Part shown: positions 26,085 through 33,074 of the stretch, in pieces
Layout: every line of letters starts with the position of its first letter
How positions within the stretch are numbered: position 1 is the stretch's first letter
Source of the DNA: Caulobacter vibrioides
GTDB lineage: Bacteria > Pseudomonadota > Alphaproteobacteria > Caulobacterales > Caulobacteraceae
NCBI GenBank assembly: GCA_001449105.1
Contig: LNIY01000128.1
Location: 55,479 to 119,478, forward strand
DNA length: 64,000 nt
Direction: 5' to 3'
Notes under the pieces: generated by a model
Databases searched by the model: none
Told to the model about the DNA's origin: nothing
Seen by the model: only the letters and a program-made list of their open reading frames with translations
Position numbers and translations under genes: made by a program

Positions 26085-26450
26085 TCAGTCGAAGATGTCG
26101 AAGAGATCGAAGCGCTTCTTCTTGTGGTGGCCGTGGCGGCGATAGTCGTCGTCGCGGTCGTAGTGCTTGCGGTCGTCGTGACGCTTGTGGTCGTTGCGCC
26201 AGCTGTCGTCGTAGCGACGGGGTTCGGGCCGTTGCTCATAGGCAGGCTGCGAGCGGTTGAACGGCGAAGGGCCGGACGACGGCGGCGGCGCGGCGGCTTG
26301 CGCGTCCTCGCGCTCCATCGCCATCAGCTTTTCCAGCTCGCCGCGATCGAGCCACACGCCCCGGCACTTGGGGCACATGTCGAACTCGACGCCGGCGCGC
26401 TGAACGGCCTGCATGGAGCCGTCGCAGTTGGGGCACATCAGAAGGGGCAT
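26085..26450 (-). CDS. TFIIB-type zinc-ribbon protein
   Basis: The 121-residue protein has an N-terminal ribbon CPNCDG-(16)-CPKCRG (residues about 6-30, four cysteines) with the following GVWLDRGELEKL helix, as in the zf-TFIIB domain family. The C-terminal half is a very charged His/Arg/Asp/Lys-rich tail (DDRKHYDRDDDYRRHGHHKKKR). Its function is unknown; relatives are small cytoplasmic proteins. It precedes htpX in the same direction. The ATG at 26450 aligns the ribbon at the N-terminus as usual. Confidence 0.87.
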   Translation of the reverse strand: MPLLMCPNCDGSMQAVQRAGVEFDMCPKCRGVWLDRGELEKLMAMEREDAQAAAPPPSSGPSPFNRSQPAYEQRPEPRRYDDSWRNDHKRHDDRKHYDRDDDYRRHGHHKKKRFDLFDIFD

Positions 26451-26665
26451 GGGTCGTTCGGGTCCCTGGTCCAAGAATGGAGACGGGGTTCCCGATGTCG
26501 GATCCGGCACGAGGGGGAGGGACACCCGGACCCAGACATCGAGAACACCCGATGCGGTCCGACATCACGCGCGTCTTTCAGAGGGGAGGTGAAGACGCTG
26601 CGCCAGAGGGGCCCGGCCCGCTCATTGGAGATAGGAGGGGGTTTTCGGGTTTCAAGGGGCCAAAG

Positions 26666-26800
26666 ACCCTCTCCCTGAAGGGAGAGGTGTCGGCGAAGCC
26701 GACGGAGAGGGAAGCGAGCGAGGCATTGAGGGCGAACGGGCTTGTGCAAACCCTTCCCCCTCCGGCCCTTCAGGCCACCTCCCCCTTCAGGGGGAGGGAT
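26666..26800. repeat. Composite hairpin repeat between zinc-ribbon gene and rpsD
   Basis: Two half-modules face each other. The first is CTCTCCC-TGAA-GGGAGAG, GTCGGC-GAA-GCCGAC and GGAGAGG. The second is CCCTCCGGCCC-TTCA-GGCC and CCTCCCCC-TTCA-GGGGGAGG. It resembles the elements at 15753, 30716 and 32939. It sits directly before the rpsD terminator stem. The rest of the 409-base gap (26451-26859) shows no further gene or clear regulatory site apart from the terminator. Confidence 0.72.
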
Positions 26801-26833
26801 AAAAAAAGGCCCCGGATCGCTCCGGGGCCCTTT
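26801..26833 (-). terminator. Terminator of rpsD
   Basis: Read leftward, GGGCCCCGGA-GCGA-TCCGGGGCC is followed by seven T residues. It is about 25 bases past the rpsD stop codon, the classic Rho-independent layout. Confidence 0.88.
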
Positions 26834-26859
26834 CCGATCTCTTGCGAGTTCGACGCGTC

Positions 26860-27477
26860 TTACGAAGCGTAGAATTCGACGACGAGGTTCGGTTCCATCT
26901 TCACCGGGTACGGAACTTCCGAGAGTTCCGGAGCGCGGACGAAGGTGGCCGACAGGCCCTTGGCGTCGACCGAGACGTACTCGGCGAAGTCACGCTCGTT
27001 CGAGGCGACGGCTTCGAGGACGAGAGCCATGTTGCGCGACTTTTCGCGGACCGCGATCACGTCGCCGGCCTTGCAGCGGTACGACGGGATGTTCACGCGC
27101 TTGCCGTTCACGGTCACGTGGCCGTGGTTCACGAACTGGCGGGCGGCGAACACGGTCGGCACGAACTTGGCGCGGTAGACGATGGCGTCCAGGCGCGATT
27201 CGAGCAGAGCGATCAGGTTCTCCGAGGTGTTACCCTTGCGGCGGGCGGCTTCCTCGTAGGTGCGCGAGAATTGCTTCTCGGTCAGGTTGCCGTAGTAGCC
27301 CTTCAGCTTTTGCTTGGCGCGCAGCTGCAGGCCGAAGTCCGAAACCTTCTGCTTGCGGCGTTGGCCGTGCTGGCCGGGGCCGTAGGACCGCTGGTTGACC
27401 GGCGACTTGGGCCGGCCCCAGAGGTTTTCGCCCATACGGCGGTCGATCTTGTACTTGGCGCTATGGCGCTTGGACAT
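26860..27477 (-). CDS. rpsD: 30S ribosomal protein S4
   Basis: The 205-residue protein is a full-length S4, the 16S rRNA-binding protein that nucleates assembly of the small-subunit body. Characteristic stretches include [52 protein letters not shown] and the S4 domain [17 protein letters not shown]. It stands alone, not in the alpha operon, which is usual in Alphaproteobacteria. A promoter can be placed at 27601-27629. Confidence 0.98.
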   Translation of the reverse strand: MSKRHSAKYKIDRRMGENLWGRPKSPVNQRSYGPGQHGQRRKQKVSDFGLQLRAKQKLKGYYGNLTEKQFSRTYEEAARRKGNTSENLIALLESRLDAIVYRAKFVPTVFAARQFVNHGHVTVNGKRVNIPSYRCKAGDVIAVREKSRNMALVLEAVASNERDFAEYVSVDAKGLSATFVRAPELSEVPYPVKMEPNLVVEFYAS

Positions 27478-27600
27478 AGGTCACTCTTTATGTCGATCCG
27501 GGCCGGTCCTCCCGAGGGAGGGCGATTGCAACGGCGGCTTCGGGTCAATCCGTCATGAAGCTATCGCGCCGCGCGGCGAGCCGGCGGCGTGAAGGCGCGG

Positions 27601-27629
27601 TTTATGACGGAGGGGCGCCGGAGAGTCAA
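27601..27629 (-). promoter_or_regulatory. Predicted rpsD promoter
   Basis: On the minus strand, TTGACT (27624-27629) and CATAAA (27601-27606) are separated by 17 bp, near the general sigma-70 pattern. It would give a leader of about 115 bases before rpsD, containing a short GC hairpin (CCCTCCC/GGGAGG). S4 autoregulation is known in other bacteria; I cannot assign such a site here. Confidence 0.5.
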
Positions 27630-27717
27630 CGCACGCACCGGATATATCCGTTGCTTCAAGGCCTTCCGCTCTCCAGGGCGCGGCGCAGGCGCGGACGCAG
27701 ACCAACGCCCCTCCCCT

Positions 27718-28416
27718 TCAGTCCGACGACAGGTTGGCGGGATGACGGAACCAGGCCCTGCGGGAGCGCTCGACATCGCGGCGACGGATCAGGGCCAAGC
27801 CATGGCGCGCGACGACGCGGCCGACGGGCAGAAGCACGGCGAGCAGCACGGGCAGGACCCACCAAAGGCGGTCGGGCCGGCGCAGGCTGGCGAGCAGCTC
27901 GGCGTAGATGGCTTGCCCGTCGACGCTGCCGTTCGCGACAGAGGCGGCCAGGCTCCCGGCCACGACAGGGATCTGCGAGGCGGCTTCGGCCGCCGCCCGC
28001 TGATGGTCCAGCGCGAACAGGGTCAGCGTCGCGACGCAGGCGGCGGCGATCCAGCCCCAGCGCGGCCGGCGCTCCAGGATGAAGCCCCCGGCCTTGAAGC
28101 AGGCGACCAGCAAGGCGAGCACGATGAAGCCCCGGTTCCAGGAGCCGCCTATCATACCGGCCTCCAGATAGGTTCCGGCCAGACCCGCGCCCAGTACGAA
28201 ACTGGCCGGTCCGACGATCAGGCGCGGTACGCCGTCGATCAGCGGCCTGGCGACCGGAGCCGAGACCATCGCCGACAGGAACAGCAGGGACAGCGGCGTC
28301 GCCGGGTCCTTCCACGCGGGCAGCACCGCGGCCAGGCCGAGCCAGGCGGCGGCTTCGCCCAGGCGCAGGCACCTCATTCCCAGGGAAGGCTTCGGTTTCG
28401 GCGCCGGCGTCGTCAT
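27718..28416 (-). CDS. Integral membrane protein, function unknown
   Basis: The 232-residue protein has about six hydrophobic segments, for example LRLGEAAAWLGLAAVLPAW, LLFLSAMVSA, LIVGPASFVLGAGLAGTYL, GFIVLALLVACFKAGGFIL, WGWIAAACVATLTLFAL and WWVLPVLLAVLLPVGRVV. The C-terminus is positively charged. No family was recognised. Coding pattern is like its neighbours. It appears to be a single-gene unit, convergent with nothing close by. Confidence 0.75.
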   Translation of the reverse strand: MTTPAPKPKPSLGMRCLRLGEAAAWLGLAAVLPAWKDPATPLSLLFLSAMVSAPVARPLIDGVPRLIVGPASFVLGAGLAGTYLEAGMIGGSWNRGFIVLALLVACFKAGGFILERRPRWGWIAAACVATLTLFALDHQRAAAEAASQIPVVAGSLAASVANGSVDGQAIYAELLASLRRPDRLWWVLPVLLAVLLPVGRVVARHGLALIRRRDVERSRRAWFRHPANLSSD

Positions 28417-28477
28417 GCGGCCACCCTACAACCGGCGCGGGCGCGCCGCCAAGACGCGCCCGTCGGTGATCCTCGCC

Positions 28478-28870
28478 CTACGCCCGCTGCAACGGGTTGC
28501 GGACGCGGACCTTGTCGGTGCGCTGCACGCCCATGGCGTCGAGGTCGAAACGCAGCTCCTTGCCTTCGGGCACGAGCGCACGGCACAGGTCCGGACGCTC
28601 GCGGGTCAGGGTGACGGCGACGCCGCTGTCGCGACGGTCGGCCGTGACCTTGAAGTCCTCGGCCTTGGTGCAGCCGTTCGACGACACGCGGGCCACCAGC
28701 TCGCCCTTCTCGAGCGCGACGCCGTAGACGGGCTCCAAGGCGTCGTTGCCGTCGTTGATCTTCACCGAGACGTCGCGCTTGCCGCCGTCGTCGGCGTCGA
28801 TGATGACGCAGGCCGAGGTCGACAGGCCCGCGGCGACGACCAGGGCCAGGACGGCCAGTTTCTTCTGCAT
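28478..28870 (-). CDS. Small lipoprotein, paralogue of the 19012 lipoprotein
   Basis: The 130-residue precursor has a lipobox (VVAAGLSTSAC). The mature region has SSNGCTKAEDFKVTADRRDSG, a second cysteine in RPDLCRALVP and KVRVRNPLQRA, matching the order of features in the product of 19012-19392. The two cysteines may form a disulphide in the periplasm. Function unknown. Confidence 0.8.
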   Translation of the reverse strand: MQKKLAVLALVVAAGLSTSACVIIDADDGGKRDVSVKINDGNDALEPVYGVALEKGELVARVSSNGCTKAEDFKVTADRRDSGVAVTLTRERPDLCRALVPEGKELRFDLDAMGVQRTDKVRVRNPLQRA

Positions 28871-29047
28871 GTTTCGAAAACCCCTCAGCGGCCGAACTTG
28901 GCCTTGGGCCAGGGGAGCGTTCGGCGGCTGAACCCGGGATGAATTACCGAAAGTTCACAACCGACGCGCGTTCCGCCCGGCGTGTTCGAATGACAAGATC
29001 GCCTCAAGGATGTATTTCTGAATCATCGCCAAAAGGGGGAGCGCGAC

Positions 29048-29851
29048 ATGGCCGTGACGGATGCCGAGATCAACGCGGCGGTCGCCGTGACCGGGCGCTT
29101 CGAGAACGCCGGGGATCCCTGGAGCGGAGTCACGGGCGACTTCGACGGCATGGGGATCTCCTGCGGCGTGCTGCAGTGGAATATCGGCTCGGCCTCGCTG
29201 CAGCCCCTGCTTCTGGCGGCGGGCCAGCCGGTGGTCCTGCGCGAGGCCCCGACCATCGGCGCCCAGCTCTGGCAGGCCTGCAACGCCGGCGTCGCCCAGG
29301 GCCTGACGATCGTGCGCCAGTGGCAGACCAACGCCCAGCTGAAGGCCGTTCCCAAGAAGGAGCTGGCCGGCCTGATGGGCTCGCCCGAGGTCAAAGCCCA
29401 GCAGTTCAGCCGCATCAGGACCGTGGCGGCCAAGGCCGACGCCCTGGCCGCGACCTGGGCCCAGGCCGCCGGCCGCCCGGCGCGCAGCCTGCAGGAGCTG
29501 ATCTGGTTCTTCGACCTCGTCACCCAGAACGGCAGCCTCAAGGGCCTCGGCCACGACGACGTGGTGCAGTTCATCAAGACCTCCACGCCGGGCAAGGCCG
29601 ACGACGTGGTCTGCGACTGGCTGCTGGCCGCCCCGGCCGCCTGGTGGGGCCGCGTCGACTGCATCAAGAACGCCGGCCTGTGGCGCGACAAGGTCGCGGC
29701 CGCCGACCTGGAGCTGTTCGTGCTCAGCTACCTGCGCGCCTCGCTCAGCACGGCCAAGGCGCGGGGCGTGGTGATGAACCGCAAGGGCGCGCTTGCCTTC
29801 CGCAAGGGCTGGATCAACGGCCAGCTGTTCGACTTCACCGGCCAGTTCTGA
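29048..29851 (+). CDS. Putative lysozyme/chitosanase-like glycan hydrolase
   Basis: The 267-residue protein has no signal peptide. Its N-terminal part reads AVTGRFENAGDPWSGVTGDF, then DGMGISCGVLQWNIG, with acidic residues (FEN, GDFDG) spaced as in the lysozyme/chitosanase superfamily. LQELIWFFDLVTQNGSLKG further resembles chitosanase-type folds. Similar domains occur in phage- and toxin-linked proteins, so it may act on peptidoglycan. AAAAGGGGGA precedes the ATG. The family assignment rests on motif memory and is moderate. Confidence 0.55.
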   Translation: MAVTDAEINAAVAVTGRFENAGDPWSGVTGDFDGMGISCGVLQWNIGSASLQPLLLAAGQPVVLREAPTIGAQLWQACNAGVAQGLTIVRQWQTNAQLKAVPKKELAGLMGSPEVKAQQFSRIRTVAAKADALAATWAQAAGRPARSLQELIWFFDLVTQNGSLKGLGHDDVVQFIKTSTPGKADDVVCDWLLAAPAAWWGRVDCIKNAGLWRDKVAAADLELFVLSYLRASLSTAKARGVVMNRKGALAFRKGWINGQLFDFTGQF

Positions 29852-29860
29852 GCAGCGCGG

Positions 29861-30697
29861 CTACAGCCGCGCCGCGTGCCAGTCGATGTGGTCGCCGATG
29901 AAGCTGGCGATGAAGAAGTAGCTGTGGTCGTAGCCTTCCTGGCGACGGACGGTGATCTTCAGCCGGGCCTCGGCGCCGGCCTCTTCGAGCAGTTCGGGCT
30001 TCAGCTGGTTCTCCAGGAAGCTGTCCGCCAAACCCTGGTCGACCAGGATCTCGTCGAAGCCTTCGCCGAAACCGTCCTCGATCAGGGCGCAGGCGTCGTG
30101 GGCTCGCCAGGCGGCGCGGTCGGGGCCGAGATAGGCCGTCAGGGCCTTGTCGCCCCACGGGCAGTTCAGCGGCGAGACGATCGGCGAAAACGCGCTAACC
30201 GACTTGAAGAGCTGGGGATTGCGCAGGGCGATGGTCAGGGCCCCATGGCCGCCCATCGAGTGGCCGAAGATCCCGCGTCGCGCCGGATCCAGCGGGAAGG
30301 CGCCGTCGACGGCCTCCAGCAGGTCCTTGGTGACGTAGGAATACATGTTGAAGTGCGGCGCCCAGGGTTCTTCCGTGGCGTCGACATAGAAGCCCGCGCC
30401 CTGGCCGAGGTCATAGGCGGCGTCGTCGGCGACGCCTTCTCCGCGTGGCGAGGTGTCCGGCGCGACGATGGCCACGCCGTGCCTGGCCGCCCAGGCATAG
30501 GCCCCGGCCTTGGTGGTGAAGTTGTCTTCCGTGCAGGTCAGGCCCGACAGCCAGACGAGATAGGGGAACGGCCCCTCTCCATCCGGCGTCCAGACGCTGA
30601 ACTTCATCGGCGTGCCGGTGCTGGCGCTGTCGTGCCGACAGTAGCGCAGCGTGCCGCCCTGGGTGCGGTGTGTGTTGAGGATCTCGACGTTGGACAT
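29861..30697 (-). CDS. fghA: S-formylglutathione hydrolase
   Basis: The 278-residue esterase-D-type alpha/beta hydrolase has nucleophile motif GHSMGGHGALT, and DQGLADSFLENQL and GYDHSYFFIASFIGDH for the Asp and His of the triad. It hydrolyses S-formylglutathione to formate and glutathione, the second step of glutathione-dependent formaldehyde removal. It lies downstream of adhC on the same strand, with a hairpin repeat between them. The ATG at 30697 gives the family's usual N-terminus. Confidence 0.95.
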   Translation of the reverse strand: MSNVEILNTHRTQGGTLRYCRHDSASTGTPMKFSVWTPDGEGPFPYLVWLSGLTCTEDNFTTKAGAYAWAARHGVAIVAPDTSPRGEGVADDAAYDLGQGAGFYVDATEEPWAPHFNMYSYVTKDLLEAVDGAFPLDPARRGIFGHSMGGHGALTIALRNPQLFKSVSAFSPIVSPLNCPWGDKALTAYLGPDRAAWRAHDACALIEDGFGEGFDEILVDQGLADSFLENQLKPELLEEAGAEARLKITVRRQEGYDHSYFFIASFIGDHIDWHAARL

Positions 30698-30715
30698 TTG
30701 ATGATACGCCGGAGA

Positions 30716-30820
30716 TCCCCCTCCGGCCCTCCGGGCCACCTCCCCCAGAGGGGGAGGATCTGATTGCGTAGATGCTCCCCCTCTGGGGGAGCTGTCGCGG
30801 AGCGACTGAGGGGGCTCTCC
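30716..30820. repeat. Composite hairpin repeat inside the adhC-fghA operon
   Basis: The left half reads CCGGCCCTCCGGGCC and CCTCCCCC-AGA-GGGGGAGG. The right half reads GCTCCCCC-TCT-GGGGGAGC, then GTCGC-GGA-GCGAC and TGAGGGGG. It is the same family as at 32939-33073. Because it falls between two co-directional genes of one pathway, it could trim or stabilise the 3' end of the adhC portion of the message. Confidence 0.75.
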
Positions 30821-30826
30821 CCGGAC

Positions 30827-31936
30827 TTAGAACGTCACCACGGTCCGAATGCTCTCGCCCTTGTGCATCAGGTCGAAGGCCTCGTTGATGCGCTCCAGCG
30901 GCAGCACGTGGGTGATCATCGGGTCGATCTGGATCTTACCGTCCATGTACCAGTCGACGATCTTGGGCGTGTCGGTGCGGCCGCGGGCGCCGCCGAAGGC
31001 CGTACCCTTCCAGACACGGCCGGTGACCAGCTGGAACGGACGGGTGGCGATCTCCTTGCCGGCCTCGGCCACGCCGATGATGATGCTCTCGCCCCAGCCG
31101 CGATGGCAGGCTTCCAGCGCCTGGCGCATGACCGTGGTGTTGCCGGTGGCGTCGAAGGTGTAGTCCGCGCCCCCGTCGGTCAGGGCCACCAGGTGGGCGA
31201 CCAGGTCGCCCGACACGTCCTTCGGGTTCACGAAGTGGGTCATGCCGAACTTGCGGCCCCATTCCTCACGGTCCGGGTTCAGGTCCACGCCGACGATCAT
31301 GTTGGCGCCGACCAGCTTCAGGCCCTGGATGACGTTCAGGCCGATGCCGCCCAGGCCGAAGACGATGGCGTTGGCGCCCGGCTCGACCTTGGCGGTGTTG
31401 GTCACCGCTCCAACGCCGGTGGTCACGCCACACCCGCAATAACAGGCGGTCTTGAACGGCGCGTCCTTGCGGATGCGGGCCACGGCGATCTCGGGCAGCA
31501 CGGTATAGTTCGAGAAGGTCGAGCAGCCCATGTAGTGGTGGATGGTCTGGCCCTTGTAGGAAAAGCGGCTCGTCCCATCGGGCATGAGCCCCTTGCCCTG
31601 GGTGGCGCGGATGGCCGTGCAGAGGTTGGTCTTGCCCGAGAGGCAGCTTTTGCACTGGCGGCATTCGGGCGTGTAGAGCGGGATCACGTGGTCGCCGACC
31701 GCCAGGCTGGTGACGCCGGGGCCGACCTCGACCACCACGCCCGCGCCCTCGTGGCCCAGGATCGACGGGAACAGGCCTTCGCTGTCCAGGCCGTCCAGGG
31801 TGTAGGCGTCGGTATGGCAGACGCCGGTGGCCTTGATCTCGATCAGGACTTCGCCGGCCTTGGGCCCTTCCAGGTCGACCTCGACGATCTCCAGCGGCTT
31901 CTTGGCTTCGAAAGCGACGGCGGCGCGGGTCTTCAT
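30827..31936 (-). CDS. adhC: S-(hydroxymethyl)glutathione dehydrogenase (class III alcohol dehydrogenase)
   Basis: The 369-residue enzyme, the usual length for this class, has catalytic-zinc ligands in GVCHTDAYT and GHEGAGVV, the structural-zinc cysteines in [17 protein letters not shown], and the NAD motif [13 protein letters not shown]. It oxidises the glutathione adduct of formaldehyde to S-formylglutathione. The ATG at 31936 fits the family N-terminus ([15 protein letters not shown]). A divergent LysR regulator starts 114 bases away. Confidence 0.97.
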   Translation of the reverse strand: MKTRAAVAFEAKKPLEIVEVDLEGPKAGEVLIEIKATGVCHTDAYTLDGLDSEGLFPSILGHEGAGVVVEVGPGVTSLAVGDHVIPLYTPECRQCKSCLSGKTNLCTAIRATQGKGLMPDGTSRFSYKGQTIHHYMGCSTFSNYTVLPEIAVARIRKDAPFKTACYCGCGVTTGVGAVTNTAKVEPGANAIVFGLGGIGLNVIQGLKLVGANMIVGVDLNPDREEWGRKFGMTHFVNPKDVSGDLVAHLVALTDGGADYTFDATGNTTVMRQALEACHRGWGESIIIGVAEAGKEIATRPFQLVTGRVWKGTAFGGARGRTDTPKIVDWYMDGKIQIDPMITHVLPLERINEAFDLMHKGESIRTVVTF

Positions 31937-32010
31937 GGCAGGCTCCGATGGGTTCTTGGCCATTGTGGTACGCCGATGCGCGGCCCGCGATAATCCCATT
32001 CAGTGCAAAA

Positions 32011-32034
32011 CATTGTTGCCATATGGGGACAATG
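32011..32034. promoter_or_regulatory. Candidate LysR operator between adhC and its divergent regulator
   Basis: CATTGT (32011-32016) and ACAATG (32029-32034) form a near-perfect 24-bp palindrome around CCATATGG; only two of the twelve half-site positions differ. LysR-type regulators bind such interrupted dyads upstream of their own gene and the divergent target. It ends 16 bases before the regulator start codon. Confidence 0.6.
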
Positions 32035-32050
32035 AGCGCACCACCGCCCC

Positions 32051-32932
32051 ATGAGCCGCTGGGACGGGATCGACGAGTTCGTGGCCACGGCCGAAGCCGA
32101 GAGCTTCTCCCAGGCCGCGCGGCGGCTTGGCCTGTCGACCTCGGGCGTCAGCCGCGAGGTGGCGCGGCTGGAGGAGCGGCTTCAGACCCGCCTGCTCTAT
32201 CGCACCACCCGCCGGGTCAGCCTGACCGACGCCGGCCGGGCCTTCCTGGCCCGCTGCCGCGCGCTGATCCACGACCGCGACGAGGCCCTGGCCGCCGTCG
32301 GCGAGGAGGACGGCGAGGTCAAGGGCCTGCTGCGCATGACCTGCTCGTCGGCCTATGGCGAGCGCTACGTCGTGCCGGCGGTCAACGCCTTCGCCCTGGC
32401 CCACCCCAAGCTGTCGCTGCACATCGAGCTGGACGACACGGTGCGCGACATCGTCAGCGAGGGCTTCGATCTCGCGATCCGCTTCGGTCGCCTGACCGAC
32501 AGCCGCCTGATCGCCAAGCGCCTGGCCTCGCGCACCCGCCGCCTGTGCGCGGCGCCGGCCTATCTGGCGCGGGCGGGAACGCCGGCGACCATCGCCGAGC
32601 TGGAAACCCACGCCGGCGTGCTGGGCGCGGCCGACACCTGGCCGTTCAGGGAAAGAACCTGGGAGGGCGAGCGCGAAATCGCCTTCAAGCCGCAGGGCCG
32701 CTTTCGCTGCAACAGCGGCCAGGCGGTGCTGGACGCGACGCTGCAGGGCCTGGGGATCTGCCAGCTGCCCAACTTCTACGTCGACCCCGCCATCGCCGAC
32801 GGCCGGCTGGTCCCGCTGCTGGAAGACGCCAATCCCGCCGACGAAGGCGTCTGGGCGGTCTATCCGCACCTGCGCCTGCTGCCGGCCAAGGTGCGGCTCC
32901 TGGTGGAGCATTTGGAAAAGGGGCTGGGGTAG
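32051..32932 (+). CDS. LysR-family transcriptional regulator
   Basis: The 293-residue protein has an N-terminal HTH (ESFSQAARRLGLSTSGVSRE) and the RTTRRVSLTDAG wing, with a type-2 periplasmic-binding-like effector domain (about 90-293). Its position, divergent from adhC with a dyad between, suggests it regulates formaldehyde detoxification; the effector is unknown. A composite repeat follows the gene. Confidence 0.92.
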   Translation: MSRWDGIDEFVATAEAESFSQAARRLGLSTSGVSREVARLEERLQTRLLYRTTRRVSLTDAGRAFLARCRALIHDRDEALAAVGEEDGEVKGLLRMTCSSAYGERYVVPAVNAFALAHPKLSLHIELDDTVRDIVSEGFDLAIRFGRLTDSRLIAKRLASRTRRLCAAPAYLARAGTPATIAELETHAGVLGAADTWPFRERTWEGEREIAFKPQGRFRCNSGQAVLDATLQGLGICQLPNFYVDPAIADGRLVPLLEDANPADEGVWAVYPHLRLLPAKVRLLVEHLEKGLG

Positions 32933-32938
32933 AATGAA

Positions 32939-33073
32939 AGATGCTCCCCCTGTGGGGGAGCTGTCGCGAAGCGACTGAGGGGGGAGTGACGGCGAAGCCG
33001 GCCGCCTCATCGGAAGCTGAAAACGTCCCCCCTCCGGCCCTCCGGGCCACCTCCCCCAGAGGGGGAGGATCTT
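32939..33073. repeat. Composite hairpin repeat between LysR and TonB-receptor genes
   Basis: The left half has GCTCCCCC-TGT-GGGGGAGC, GTCGC-GAA-GCGAC and TGAGGGGGGAG. The right half has CCCTCCGGCCC/TCCGGGCC and CCTCCCCC-AGA-GGGGGAGG. The two halves are reverse-complementary versions of one module and enclose about 55 bases of spacer. It lies between convergent genes and could act as a terminator or transcript-end stabiliser. Confidence 0.75.
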
Positions 33074-33074
33074 G

